NCBI GenBank assembly: GCA_048526005.1
Contig: DBFVEH010000003.1
Span: 1-64,000 of the forward strand
Direction: 5' to 3'
DNA length: 64,000 nt
Origin: QALR01 sp900552255
GTDB taxonomy: Bacteria; Bacillota; Clostridia; Oscillospirales; CAG-272
Position 1 is the stretch's first letter; each line of letters starts with the position of its first letter. This document shows positions 10,150 through 19,163 of the stretch, piece by piece. The notes beneath the pieces are model-generated. The model was not told where the DNA came from. It was given only the letters and a program-made list of their open reading frames with translations, and did not search any database. The translations under genes and the position numbers were made by a program.

Positions 10150-13092
10150 TTATTGAATATGGAATTGAAAATCGAAGTGCTCGTCAAGGAAAACATACTT
10201 TTCCGGAAGCACGGGACCACAGCTGTTCGTGCCGATTCCGTTGACCTTGTAGTTTATCAGCAGATGCGTATTCTCATCTGGAACAAGCTCGTGGCGGTGA
10301 GCGGTATCCGTGAGCGTTTCCGCAGAATAATGGAGCGCGGAAAACTCAAAACGCTCTCCCTCCACGCGAAATCCATTGTTCTCAGAGGACAAGACGACAT
10401 ACCGCGCGCCGATGTGATTGCCGCACTCCTGCGGTTTTATCATCGGCTCGTATTCCTCCGCAACGGTCGAATGGTAAACGCCGTATTTCGCGTGATTCTG
10501 AAAATCGATATAGCACGCCTTCGGTCCCTTGGCAAAATATTCAAGCGTTTCAAAGCCGGCGCGCAGGACAAATTCCACCGCAAAGCGCGGAATCTGCGTC
10601 ACCAGCATATCGAGATGCCGCTCCGCGTGAACGGCAACATCGACGCCGCCCGCGCTCACGGTATAGACCACCTTTAAAAGATACATCGGGAAGCGCGCCG
10701 GCGCGCCGAATAGCCCGTCAAAAGTGAGCACCGCTTCGGTATCGGTACATGTGACCTCAGAGGATAGAACATGGAATTCGGCATAACGGACAAATTCGGC
10801 CGTCCAGTTGCGGGGATTTATATTCATGTCGTTGTCCGTCGGCGCGCGCCATGCGGTGAAGCGCGTCGGCGCGGCAAGAAGCTCTTCCCCGTTTTTGCAA
10901 AAGCTCGTGAGCGTGCCGCGCGCACGGTCTGCCGTGACGGAAAGCGTCTCCGACGCGACTGTTACAAAGCGCGCGCCGGAGGAAACGGAGATCCATCCCG
11001 ATTTCCGTTTCGCGCAGAGCGAGCCGGTCCTTGTCGGAACGGCAAGCTGCTCGAAGCAAGCCTCGTCTCCCGCTTTCGCAAACGGCATATCGCAGCGATA
11101 GACAACGGACAGATTGACAAAGCAGGGATATTCCGTCGCCTCAGGGAGACCCTCGATTTGCACCGTGACGGATTCATGCGGCGCGATATCCAGCGGAAGC
11201 GTACCGCGCGAGACGACGTGCTCCCCATCCACGACCGCATATTCCGCGGCGAAAAGCGTTTCCGTGTTCACAAAATCCAGCATATTGGAAAGGCGGAGCA
11301 CGCCGCGTGTCTCATCCTCCCACACAGCGCGCACGGGACGTAGCACCTCTTTCAGCTCCAAAAGACCGATGTGCGGCGTGCGGTCGGGATAGCAAAGCCC
11401 GTCGGCGCAGAAGTTGCCGTCGTTCGGCACCTCGCCGTGGTCGCCGCCGTAAAACCAGACCGGTAGCCCGTTCTTTTCCCCCTCCTCGACCGCGTGATCC
11501 GCCCATTCCCATACGCAGCCGCCGATAAGACGCGGATACCGATAAAAGAGCTGCCAATAATCCTCCAGCCCGCCCGGGCCCATGCCCATGGCATGCGCGT
11601 ATTCGCAGAGGAAATACGGACGGGGATCGCCGCTCTTGTTGACGCCCTTCGCCTCCACGCCGTCGAGCGCCCAATACATGTAGCTTTCCACATCGACGCA
11701 TTCGTCGATCGGCTCGTCATGCGTTTCGGAGAATCGGCGCACGCTGGAAGTCCCTTCATAATGAATGAGCCTCGTCGAGTCCGTTTCTCTTATCATCGCC
11801 GCCATCGCGCGGTGGTTCTCTCCGAAATGGCTCTCGTTTCCAAGCGACCACATAATGACGCACGGTGCGTTTTTGTCACGCGCGACAAAGCGCTTCGCTC
11901 TGTCAAGATAAGCTTCGCGCCACAAAGGATTGCCGGAGATCTGCCCCGACGGATCTTTGCCGCGGTAGGCAAGCTCCGTGCCGTGCGCCTCGATATCGCA
12001 TTCGTCCACCACATAAAAGCCGAGTTCGTCGCACATCTCGAGCATTTCCGGCGCCGGCGGATAGTGCGAGGTGCGGATGCAGTTGATGTTGTGCCGCTTC
12101 ATCAGGCACAGCTCCTCCCACAGCTCCTCTTTTGTGACCGTATAGCCGTTTTTCGGATGCGTGTCGTGATGGTTGACGCCTTTGAGCTTGACCGGCTCTC
12201 CGTTTATCAGCAGGGCGCAGTTCTCCGCGACGGAGATCTCGCGGAATCCGAACCTTTTATAGATATATTCCCCATTGAAAGAAAGCAGCAAGCCGTATAG
12301 GTTCGGCGTCTCCGCCGTCCATAAAAGCGGGGATTCGGCGCCCTCCTCGATCTCCGTGCCGTCGGGCGCGAAAAGCCGCACCGACAGCTTCGAGCCCAGA
12401 TCCTCACAGTCGCCGGACAGCGAAAGGTCGATGCCGACCGTTCCGTCGTTTTCCGTCGTGATGAAGAAGTCCCGGATATGGAGCGCGGGACGGGAAAGCA
12501 GATAAACGCTTCTGAAAATGCCGTTGAAGCGGAAGAAATCCTGATCCTCGATGTAGGTGCTGTCACTGTACGTCAGAACGGCCACGGTAATCGAATTTTC
12601 ACCGTCGCAGAGCAGCTCCGTCACGTCAAATTCCGACTGAATATGAGAGCCCTTGGACATGCCGAGATAGCGGCCGTTGATATAGACGATAAATTCCGAG
12701 CACACGCCGTCGAACATCAGATAGGTTTTCTCGCCCGCGGGCGCCGTAAACACGCGGCGATAGACGCCGACCGGCGTGTCAAGGGCGATTTCCGGCGGCA
12801 GATACGGAATGGGATAATTGACGTTCGTATACTGGATTTTGCCGTATCCGCGGCACTGCCAGCAGGACGGCACCGGTATTTTTTCTGCGTATTCGACCTC
12901 GCAGGGCTCCGCCGGCAAATCGAGCAGCGTCTCATAATACCGGAAATCCCAGTCTCCGTCGAGAGAGACATAACGATCGCCGGTATTCCCCGACATGGCG
13001 GAGGCCGCCGTGCCGTGCGGGATATAGAATGCGCGCGGCTCGCATCGGTTCTCTCCCGTATTTTTTGGATCAAAGGAAAATTTTTCTCTCAT
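10150..13092 (-). CDS. lacZ: Glycoside hydrolase family 2 beta-galactosidase (LacZ type)
   Basis: Hydrolyses terminal beta-galactosides, probably lactose or plant and host galactosides, in the cytoplasm (no signal peptide). The 980 residues show the LacZ order: sugar-binding domain, immunoglobulin-like domain, TIM barrel, second Ig-like domain and the Bgal small chain. Visible active-site motifs are GVNHHDTHPKNGY, HYPPAPEMLEMCDELGFYVVDE, SLGNESHFGENH (acid/base Glu) and FLCEYAHAMGMG (nucleophile Glu). I set the start at 13092 (MREKFSF) because GGAGAG precedes it; an in-frame ATG at 13107 lacks a binding site. It follows the TerB-ATPase pair by 57 bases on the same strand, with no terminator seen between. 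Confidence 0.93.
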   Translation of the reverse strand: MREKFSFDPKNTGENRCEPRAFYIPHGTAASAMSGNTGDRYVSLDGDWDFRYYETLLDLPAEPCEVEYAEKIPVPSCWQCRGYGKIQYTNVNYPIPYLPPEIALDTPVGVYRRVFTAPAGEKTYLMFDGVCSEFIVYINGRYLGMSKGSHIQSEFDVTELLCDGENSITVAVLTYSDSTYIEDQDFFRFNGIFRSVYLLSRPALHIRDFFITTENDGTVGIDLSLSGDCEDLGSKLSVRLFAPDGTEIEEGAESPLLWTAETPNLYGLLLSFNGEYIYKRFGFREISVAENCALLINGEPVKLKGVNHHDTHPKNGYTVTKEELWEELCLMKRHNINCIRTSHYPPAPEMLEMCDELGFYVVDECDIEAHGTELAYRGKDPSGQISGNPLWREAYLDRAKRFVARDKNAPCVIMWSLGNESHFGENHRAMAAMIRETDSTRLIHYEGTSSVRRFSETHDEPIDECVDVESYMYWALDGVEAKGVNKSGDPRPYFLCEYAHAMGMGPGGLEDYWQLFYRYPRLIGGCVWEWADHAVEEGEKNGLPVWFYGGDHGEVPNDGNFCADGLCYPDRTPHIGLLELKEVLRPVRAVWEDETRGVLRLSNMLDFVNTETLFAAEYAVVDGEHVVSRGTLPLDIAPHESVTVQIEGLPEATEYPCFVNLSVVYRCDMPFAKAGDEACFEQLAVPTRTGSLCAKRKSGWISVSSGARFVTVASETLSVTADRARGTLTSFCKNGEELLAAPTRFTAWRAPTDNDMNINPRNWTAEFVRYAEFHVLSSEVTCTDTEAVLTFDGLFGAPARFPMYLLKVVYTVSAGGVDVAVHAERHLDMLVTQIPRFAVEFVLRAGFETLEYFAKGPKACYIDFQNHAKYGVYHSTVAEEYEPMIKPQECGNHIGARYVVLSSENNGFRVEGERFEFSALHYSAETLTDTAHRHELVPDENTHLLINYKVNGIGTNSCGPVLPEKYVFLDEHFDFQFHIQ

Positions 13093-13149
13093 AACTCTCT
13101 CCGTCATACCGCATAAAGCGGCAAAATTTATAAAATTGTTTTCCCGCGC

Positions 13150-14484
13150 TTAAAGCTCGATCGTCTCCGGATCGAAATCGCCGGGATTTATCTTTTTATC
13201 CGCATCGGCGGGCTTCGCGCCCTCCTTTTTATAAATATCCGGCAGACGCTTTCTGCCGTTTTCCTGCGCAAGCAGTCCGAGCGCCGTCATATAGGAGCGG
13301 ATGATTTCGCGCGGCGTGATCATCGTATCGGCTCCGGCGCGCGAAAGCATGAAATACAGAAAATCGCGCATTTCCTCCGCCGTGACGTCCACCGCGCCGT
13401 ACCCTTCGGCAAAAAGCCCCGTCACACGGGCGATGAGGGCGAGCAGCTCGTCGTCGGAAAGCCTTGCAAGCCGCATGATCGGCCCAAACATATGCCCCGT
13501 CTGAATCGGTTCCCCGCCGAACATCGTATCGACAAGCCGCGAGCGCAGCGCCTCATAACTGAAAAGTCCGCGGCGCGTATCCTCCAAAAACTGCGGCGTG
13601 CCGGCAAAGATGATCTCCAGCCCCGCCGCCTTGCCTTGAAGCGTGTCGTTGAAAACGGAAAGGATCTTCTCATAATTGTTTTCTCTGGACACGCGGTTCG
13701 GAATCTTATAAAGATTGACGCATTCGTCGATGAATACGACAAGCCCGCGGTATCCGAGCCGGCGGACAAAAACCGCCATCAGCTTGATATAGTCGTACCA
13801 GTTCTCATCGTCGATGATGCCGGACACCAAAAGCGCCGCGCGCGCCTCGGTTTTCGTACCGAACTCCCCGCGCAGCCAGCGCAGGCAGTCGCTCTGACGT
13901 CCCTCGTCCGACGCGCGCCACGCGCGGTAATAGGTATCGATTACCCGTGCGAAATCGAATGCGCCGATGCCCGTTTCGATCTCACGCAGCACGGAATAAA
14001 TCCGCTTGGAAATCTCCTTCTCGAAATCGGGCGAATCCGGCGGCAGTCCCGTTTCCGCCACCTCATACTGAATGTCGGAGAGCCACTTGGAAATAATCTG
14101 GGACAGCGCTCCGCCCTCTGGCGACGCCTTGGACGACAGGTTTTTCATCAGCTCTCTGTAGGTCGCAAGCCCGCCGCCGTTCGAGGAGGAGAGCCTGCGC
14201 TCCGGCGAAAGATCGGCGTCCGCACAGACAAAGCCGCGCTCGATCGCATAGCCGCGCATCAGCTGAATGAGAAAGCTCTTGCCGCTTCCGTATTTGCCGA
14301 TGATAAAGCGCGTCGCCGAGCCTCCGTCCGCTACCGCGTCGAGGTCCCGGCAGAGCGCGGCGATCTCCCCCGTCCGTCCGATCGCGATATATTTCGCGCC
14401 GGAGCGCGGAACAACGCCCGCCGCCATGGACGCGAGCAGCGAGTTTAGAATCCGTTTCGGTATTTTGACCGTTTTTTCCTGCAT
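13150..14484 (-). CDS. BREX-type ATP-binding protein (BrxC/BrxD-like, DUF2791)
   Basis: A 444-residue P-loop ATPase of the family (PF10923, DUF2791) that includes BrxD of type 2 BREX phage-defence systems. FIIGKYGSGKSFLIQ near residue 60 is Walker A, and GLVVFIDECVNLYKI near 245 is Walker B with a following Glu. FAGTPQFLEDTRRGLFSYEALRSRL and the late TPREIIRSY segment are typical of the family, the latter in a winged-helix tail. The start codon at 14484 is one base after the TerB gene stop with AGGAGG 12 bases ahead, so translation is coupled. No other BREX genes are present. It probably works with its TerB-N neighbour; the substrate is unknown. Confidence 0.85.
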   Translation of the reverse strand: MQEKTVKIPKRILNSLLASMAAGVVPRSGAKYIAIGRTGEIAALCRDLDAVADGGSATRFIIGKYGSGKSFLIQLMRGYAIERGFVCADADLSPERRLSSSNGGGLATYRELMKNLSSKASPEGGALSQIISKWLSDIQYEVAETGLPPDSPDFEKEISKRIYSVLREIETGIGAFDFARVIDTYYRAWRASDEGRQSDCLRWLRGEFGTKTEARAALLVSGIIDDENWYDYIKLMAVFVRRLGYRGLVVFIDECVNLYKIPNRVSRENNYEKILSVFNDTLQGKAAGLEIIFAGTPQFLEDTRRGLFSYEALRSRLVDTMFGGEPIQTGHMFGPIMRLARLSDDELLALIARVTGLFAEGYGAVDVTAEEMRDFLYFMLSRAGADTMITPREIIRSYMTALGLLAQENGRKRLPDIYKKEGAKPADADKKINPGDFDPETIEL

Positions 14485-14485
14485 T

Positions 14486-16159
14486 TCAGTCCGTATCCTC
14501 CTCATATTCCGTCAAAGCGGCAAAAAGCTCGTCGCCGTAATCCTCTATCACGGTAAAATCGTCGTCAAGAACAATATCTCCGGCAAGCTCCATTGCAAGC
14601 TCGTTGATCCGGCTTTTCACCGTCTCCGGCATCAAGCCTGCCGCGCGGCAGAACGCGGCAAATTCTCCGCGGAAGGCAGAGACAAGCGCCCGGCGCGTCG
14701 CTCCGTCGAGCGCCGGAGCAAGCGCGGCAAAATCCCCCTCTTCGCCCTCGTCAAAGCCAGCAAAAAAAGGCGTCTCGGACAGATCGGAAGTATCCTCGCA
14801 GGGCATCTCATCCTCGTCGGCTTCTCCGCCGAGGAGCGCCGCCGTCTCCCAAGCGTCCTGCTCGATGGCAAGCGCCCGCTTGATATCGGCAGGTCCTTTA
14901 TTTTCCGGCTCATAAAGCGCCATATAGGCTTCCTCAGTTTCCTCCGGCGCTTGCCGTCTCTTATGCGCGAAGCGCTCGGGATAAAATGCGTCGAAATATT
15001 CCGACACGGCACGCACAATTCTCTCATCAATGCCGGCGGGCGAAAAGCGCGCCTTGATGGAAAACGCCGCGCGAAGCTGGTTTTCACAGAGCTTGATCAC
15101 ACCCGTCACCAGCTGCTTCATTTCATACGACCGCCGAAGCGGGAAACAGGTAAGCTCAAGCTTGCATTTCACCGCACGGCAGGCGACGGCGCCCGAAAAG
15201 CCGTCGCGGGAAATCTTTGCCGGATGAACGCCGAATTTTTCCGGGGACGGCGCTACAAGACGGCTGAGCACCTGCACGGCGGCCGCCGGAATATGTCTGT
15301 CGAAAGCGTCATGATGCTCGGCATAATATTTGCTTTTTCTGTAATCATAGGACGAAAGAAAGCGGATCAGCGGATAGGTCAGCTCACCCCCGCGCAGATA
15401 AAATTCCGGCAGAGAGACCTTTCCGGCGATCTCATCGGAAAACGCGGCGAGCGCCTGCCAGTCCGGCTCCACGCCGTATATCAGACAGTAATCGCAGAGC
15501 CATTCTCCGATATATTTGTCGAGATACCGGAAATCCTCGCGGTACGCCCGCCACAGTCTCGAGAGCAGGACCGCGCCTGTCTCCGGCGGAATCTTATCCG
15601 GCAGGTTGATGATCTCATAAATATACAAAAACAGATAGCTGTTGTCCGCCTTGATATAGTGCTCACGGCGAACCTCGCCCCGCCAGTAAAGATAATATGC
15701 GGCCTGCGCCGCCGTCATCTGATCGTACTGCGGCATGTAGGAGAAAAAATAGATATAATCGCAAGCCTCGTGCTCTCTGTCAAAATACCGCAGCGCGTCG
15801 TTTCTGAATTTCGCATAGAAACTGAAATCGGTCGGCCACGGTATGATCCGCACTCTCTTGATAAAGCCCGACGGCGGACAAAATTCCCGCACGGCCGGTT
15901 CTTTCCGGATTTCCCGCTCGCGTCGCGGCGGGATTTTGAATTCCGGCTCCGCGCCTTCGGCATTTACCCGCACCTGAACGGCTTCCGGCGCCGACGCGCG
16001 AGAGGATGCCGTCTTTTTTGCGGGACGCGCCGGCAGCATATCGCCGATATCCCAAAAGCTGTCGATATTTTCATCGCGCGGCGACACGCCCTCCGCCCCC
16101 TCTCTCATCGGTTTTCGATGCTTTCCAGCATGATCTTCGTATTTAAATAATTGTATCAT
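14486..16159 (-). CDS. TerB N-terminal domain protein
   Basis: A 557-residue cytoplasmic protein. Residues about 105-230 match the TerB-N domain, with YFFSYMPQYDQMTAAQAAYY, YLYWRGEVR and SYLFLYIYEIINL as its hallmark motifs. The C-terminal half is helical and acidic and may contain TerB-C. TerB-N proteins belong to predicted stress or DNA-processing systems linked to tellurite-resistance domains. Partners usually include a DUF2791 ATPase, as here, and often a superfamily 2 helicase, which is absent. The start is ambiguous. ATG 16159 has AGGAGG eight bases ahead but overlaps a perfect promoter (16150-16178) whose start site would lie inside the gene. If that promoter is used, ATG 16108 or GTG 16087 begins the protein, losing only a low-complexity tail. 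Confidence 0.82.
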   Translation of the reverse strand: MIQLFKYEDHAGKHRKPMREGAEGVSPRDENIDSFWDIGDMLPARPAKKTASSRASAPEAVQVRVNAEGAEPEFKIPPRREREIRKEPAVREFCPPSGFIKRVRIIPWPTDFSFYAKFRNDALRYFDREHEACDYIYFFSYMPQYDQMTAAQAAYYLYWRGEVRREHYIKADNSYLFLYIYEIINLPDKIPPETGAVLLSRLWRAYREDFRYLDKYIGEWLCDYCLIYGVEPDWQALAAFSDEIAGKVSLPEFYLRGGELTYPLIRFLSSYDYRKSKYYAEHHDAFDRHIPAAAVQVLSRLVAPSPEKFGVHPAKISRDGFSGAVACRAVKCKLELTCFPLRRSYEMKQLVTGVIKLCENQLRAAFSIKARFSPAGIDERIVRAVSEYFDAFYPERFAHKRRQAPEETEEAYMALYEPENKGPADIKRALAIEQDAWETAALLGGEADEDEMPCEDTSDLSETPFFAGFDEGEEGDFAALAPALDGATRRALVSAFRGEFAAFCRAAGLMPETVKSRINELAMELAGDIVLDDDFTVIEDYGDELFAALTEYEEDTD

Positions 16160-16178
16160 AAGGGAATCCTCCTGTCAA
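16150..16178 (-). promoter_or_regulatory. Promoter of the TerB-ATPase operon
   Basis: Minus strand TTGACA (16173-16178), 17-base spacer, TACAAT (16150-16155). Transcription would begin near 16142, downstream of the first possible start codon. Confidence 0.75.
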
Positions 16179-16347
16179 CCGTCCGAAGAATTTCCTTCTT
16201 TATAATTTTTTTGCAAAGCATCTGTTATTTTCAAGGGATTTGTGTTAAAATGATAATGGGACGGAAACGACAATACTCTTCCGCTGACATGCGGAGAAGA
16301 AAGGAAGGCCCGACTGCCCGCTCGGCGGGGCCGCATCATAAAAGAAA

Positions 16348-16734
16348 ATGCCGAATTACAGACGGATGAGAATCAACGACGAGGTCACACGGGTGATCTC
16401 CGATGCCATAAGAGAGATCAAGGACCCAAGGGTCCGGGATGCGCTTATCACCATTACGAGCTGCGACGTATCCGGCGACCTGAAATATGCAAAAATTTAT
16501 TTTTCCGTTTTCGGAACGGACAGCGAGGGAATCCGGGAAATCAAAAAGGGACTTTACAGTGCCGCAGGCTTTCTGCGTCACGCGCTGGCGGAAAAAATCA
16601 ACCTGCGCATCACGCCGGAGCTTTCCTTTGAATACGACGACGCCATGGAGCGCGGCGCGAGCATCTCCGAGCTTCTTAAGAAAACGGCGCAGACAGACGA
16701 TGTGGAACAGAAAGGAGAGGATGGAGATGAATAA
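16348..16734 (+). CDS. rbfA: Ribosome-binding factor A
   Basis: Binds the 30S subunit late in assembly and helps form the 5' helix of 16S rRNA, notably in the cold. The 128 residues show the family pattern: RMRINDEVTRVISDAIREIKDPRV at the start, then ITSCDVSGDLKYAKIYFSVFG and the helix GFLRHALAEKINLRITPELSFEYDD, a type II KH fold. An acidic tail follows. Weak promoter-like TAAAAT/GATAAT sequences lie near 16246-16257. It opens the rbfA-nrnA-truB run, a common Firmicutes cluster downstream of infB; here infB is not next to it, and the gene stands divergent from the TerB gene instead. Confidence 0.93.
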   Translation: MPNYRRMRINDEVTRVISDAIREIKDPRVRDALITITSCDVSGDLKYAKIYFSVFGTDSEGIREIKKGLYSAAGFLRHALAEKINLRITPELSFEYDDAMERGASISELLKKTAQTDDVEQKGEDGDE

Positions 16735-17698
16735 CATCACCATACAGGGAATCTGCAAAATCCTGACGGGGCGAAACAATTTTCTTGTTTTCACCCATGA
16801 GAACCCGGACGCGGACACGATCGGCTCCTGCTTCGCGCTCATCGCGACGCTGCGCTCGCTCGGCAAAACCGCATATCCCGCCTGCTGTGACCGGATCCCC
16901 GCCTCCCTCGCTTTCATGACCGAGGGCGAGCGCGAATTTCACATCGAAAACGCGCCCGCGGACTTTACGCCGGAATATCGGATCAGCGTGGACGTCGCTT
17001 CGGCGGCGCAGCTCGGCATCTACCGCGATATGGCAAAAGACATCGACCTCGCGCTCGATCACCATGCAACGCATGAAAAATTCGCAAAATATTATTTCGA
17101 CGATCCCAAAGCCTCCGCATGCGCCGAGATCCTATATCACATCATCGGCCGCCTTCTGAACGGTGAAATTCCGGAAAAGACGGCTTCCCTGCTCTATGCC
17201 GCGCTCGCGGCGGATACCGGCGGCTTCCGCTACGCAAACACCACGCCCGTAACGCACAAAATCGCGGCGAAGCTCATCGAGCGCGGAGCCAGCCACGCGG
17301 AAATCTGCCGCAATCTGTTTGAATGCAAATCCAAAACGGCGCTCGCCGCCGAGGCATTCGCCATGGCGAACGTCACCTATTTCTGCGGCGGCAAGATCTC
17401 TTATGTCAAAATCACAGGAGACGACAAGCGCGCGCACGGCTTCGAGGACGAGGATACATACGACGTCATCAACGTGATCCGGCGGGCAGACGGCGTCAAG
17501 ATAGCCATTCTTGCGCGGGAAAAGGACGACGGCTCCTACAAAATCTCCACCCGCTCCGCATGTGAGATCGACGTCGCGAAAATCTGCTCGATCTTCGGCG
17601 GCGGCGGTCACGCGGGAGCGGCCGGATGCAGCGTGACGCCGGAGGAGGTCGACGGCGCCGTCGCGCGCATCATAAAGGAATGCGGCTTCGATGACTGA
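16727..17698 (+). CDS. nrnA: DHH-family bifunctional oligoribonuclease/PAP phosphatase
   Basis: Degrades nanoRNA and/or dephosphorylates pAp, and is also akin to cyclic-dinucleotide phosphodiesterases. The 323 residues contain the DHH domain motifs THENPDADTIGS (about residues 24-35), VDVAS, ALDHHATHEKFA (about 109-120) and AADTGGFRYANT (about 160-171), all metal ligands. The C-terminal DHHA1 domain ends with the glycine-rich GGGGHAGAAGC. ATG at 16727 overlaps the rbfA stop by eight bases (translational coupling), and the gene itself overlaps truB by eight. The substrate cannot be read from the sequence. Confidence 0.9.
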   Translation: MNNITIQGICKILTGRNNFLVFTHENPDADTIGSCFALIATLRSLGKTAYPACCDRIPASLAFMTEGEREFHIENAPADFTPEYRISVDVASAAQLGIYRDMAKDIDLALDHHATHEKFAKYYFDDPKASACAEILYHIIGRLLNGEIPEKTASLLYAALAADTGGFRYANTTPVTHKIAAKLIERGASHAEICRNLFECKSKTALAAEAFAMANVTYFCGGKISYVKITGDDKRAHGFEDEDTYDVINVIRRADGVKIAILAREKDDGSYKISTRSACEIDVAKICSIFGGGGHAGAAGCSVTPEEVDGAVARIIKECGFDD

Positions 17699-18593
17699 CG
17701 GTATCCTTCTCATCGATAAGCCGGAGGGTATGACCTCCTTCGACGTGGTCGCCCGCGTGCGCAGGCTCTATGGAACAAGACAGGTCGGCCACACGGGCAC
17801 GCTCGACCCGCTCGCGACGGGTCTGCTCGCCGTGCTCGTCGGACGCGCCGTCAAGGCGTCCGACTTTCTCACGGAAAAGGACAAGGAATACCGCGCGGAG
17901 CTTCATCTCGGCATGACGACGGATACCGAGGACATCACGGGCGCCGTTCTCACGCGATGCGGCGATATTCCTCCCAAGGAGACGGTGCTCTTCGCCGCCA
18001 AAAGCTTTGTCGGAGAAATCATGCAGACGCCGCCGATGTACAGCGCGCTGAAAGTAAACGGCGAAAAGCTCGTGGACCTCGCAAGACGCGGCATCACCGT
18101 CGAGCGCGAGGCGCGCCCCGTCGCCATCCGTTCTCTCGAAATCGACGGAGACGGCGCAGACTATACGATGCGCGTCGTCTGCTCCAAGGGGACCTATATC
18201 CGCACGCTGTGCGCCGATATCGGAAAAGCGCTCGGCTGCGGCGGGGTGATGTCCTCGCTCAGACGCCTCAAAACGGGAGATTTTTCCCTTGCCGGTGCGC
18301 ACACGCTGAAAGAAATCAAAAGCATGAGTGCGGAGGAGCGCGCTTCCCTGCTTTTGCCGACGGAAACGCTCTTCCTATCGCTTCCGAAGGTCGTTCTGCC
18401 CGAATTTTATGAAAAGCTTGCCAAAAACGGCTGTGAAATCTATCAAAAGAAAATCGGGACGTCGTTCGGCGTCGGCACAAGGCTTCGCATCTGCGGAAAA
18501 GACGGCTTTTTCGCGGTCGGCGAGGCACGGGAATATCCGGAGGGCACCGCCGTAAAGCTGCTAAAGCGTTTTGATACGCCAGAATCGCCGTAA
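17691..18593 (+). CDS. truB: tRNA pseudouridine(55) synthase
   Basis: Makes the universal pseudouridine 55 in the T-loop of tRNAs. The 300-residue protein has the TruB catalytic loop GHTGTLDPLATGLL near residues 33-46, with the nucleophilic Asp. The DKEYRAELHLGMTTDTEDITG segment follows, then QTPPMYSALKVNGEKLVDLARRG and the CSKGTYIRTLCADIG motif. It ends with a PUA-like tail. The start overlaps the nrnA stop by eight bases, so it is translated in the same operon. Confidence 0.95.
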   Translation: MTDGILLIDKPEGMTSFDVVARVRRLYGTRQVGHTGTLDPLATGLLAVLVGRAVKASDFLTEKDKEYRAELHLGMTTDTEDITGAVLTRCGDIPPKETVLFAAKSFVGEIMQTPPMYSALKVNGEKLVDLARRGITVEREARPVAIRSLEIDGDGADYTMRVVCSKGTYIRTLCADIGKALGCGGVMSSLRRLKTGDFSLAGAHTLKEIKSMSAEERASLLLPTETLFLSLPKVVLPEFYEKLAKNGCEIYQKKIGTSFGVGTRLRICGKDGFFAVGEAREYPEGTAVKLLKRFDTPESP

Positions 18594-18676
18594 ATTCCCC
18601 GCGGCGGTGCCGCACGATGACAGAAAGCAGCTTTCCAAATACGCCGCAAAAGCCGGCAAAAAAAGTCAAGCGGAGG

Positions 18677-18692
18677 TGCGGGAGCTCCCGCA
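18677..18692 (+). promoter_or_regulatory. Hairpin between ribosome binding site and start codon
   Basis: TGCGGGAGCTCCCGCA is a perfect palindrome able to form a 6-bp stem with an AGCT loop, directly after GGAGG and seven bases before the ATG of the GNAT gene. Looping it out would give normal ribosome spacing. Confidence 0.45.
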
Positions 18693-18699
18693 GCATCAT

Positions 18700-19143
18700 A
18701 TGGAACCGAATCTGAAAATCCGAAAAATCAAGCCGGAAGAGACCGACGGGGTCACAAATCTCGCCCTCTCGGTCTTTATGGAATTTGAAGCGCCGGACTA
18801 TTCCGCGGAAGGTGTCCGTGCCTTCAAAGCCTTTCTTTCCGACCGGGAAATGCTCTCCCTTTTCACGATATACGGCGCATTTGAAAACGGAACGCCGATC
18901 GGGATGCTCGCCGTCCGGGACGGCGTACATATTTCTCTCTTTTTCGTCGACGGACGGCATCACCGCAAAGGCGTCGGAACGGCGCTTTTCCGGCACTTTC
19001 TGTCGGAGGTCCGTCCGAGCGCCGTCACCGTGAACGCGGCGCCGTTCGCGCTTCCCTTTTATCGGCATTTGGGCTTCGTTCAAACAGGCTTGGAAGCGCT
19101 CGAAAACGGAATCCGCTATACGCCTATGCTCTATCGGAACTAA
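18700..19143 (+). CDS. GNAT family N-acetyltransferase
   Basis: A 147-residue single-domain acetyltransferase; the substrate is unknown. The acetyl-CoA binding motif is seen as FVDGRHHRKGVGTALFRHFL (about residues 84-103), and the C-terminal NAAPFALPFYRHLGFVQTG is the usual closing strand-helix. I choose ATG 18700. The only good Shine-Dalgarno (GGAGG, 18672-18676) is 23 bases away, but a perfect 16-base palindrome (18677-18692) lies between. Once folded it would bring the spacing to seven bases. No terminator separates it from truB. Confidence 0.8.
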   Translation: MEPNLKIRKIKPEETDGVTNLALSVFMEFEAPDYSAEGVRAFKAFLSDREMLSLFTIYGAFENGTPIGMLAVRDGVHISLFFVDGRHHRKGVGTALFRHFLSEVRPSAVTVNAAPFALPFYRHLGFVQTGLEALENGIRYTPMLYRN

Positions 19144-19163
19144 AAGCCAAAAGGATAAAACAA

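Noticed and set aside
14267..16150. A 627-codon plus-strand frame
   Set aside because: Antisense to the TerB-N and ATPase genes, with arginine-rich, motif-free translation.
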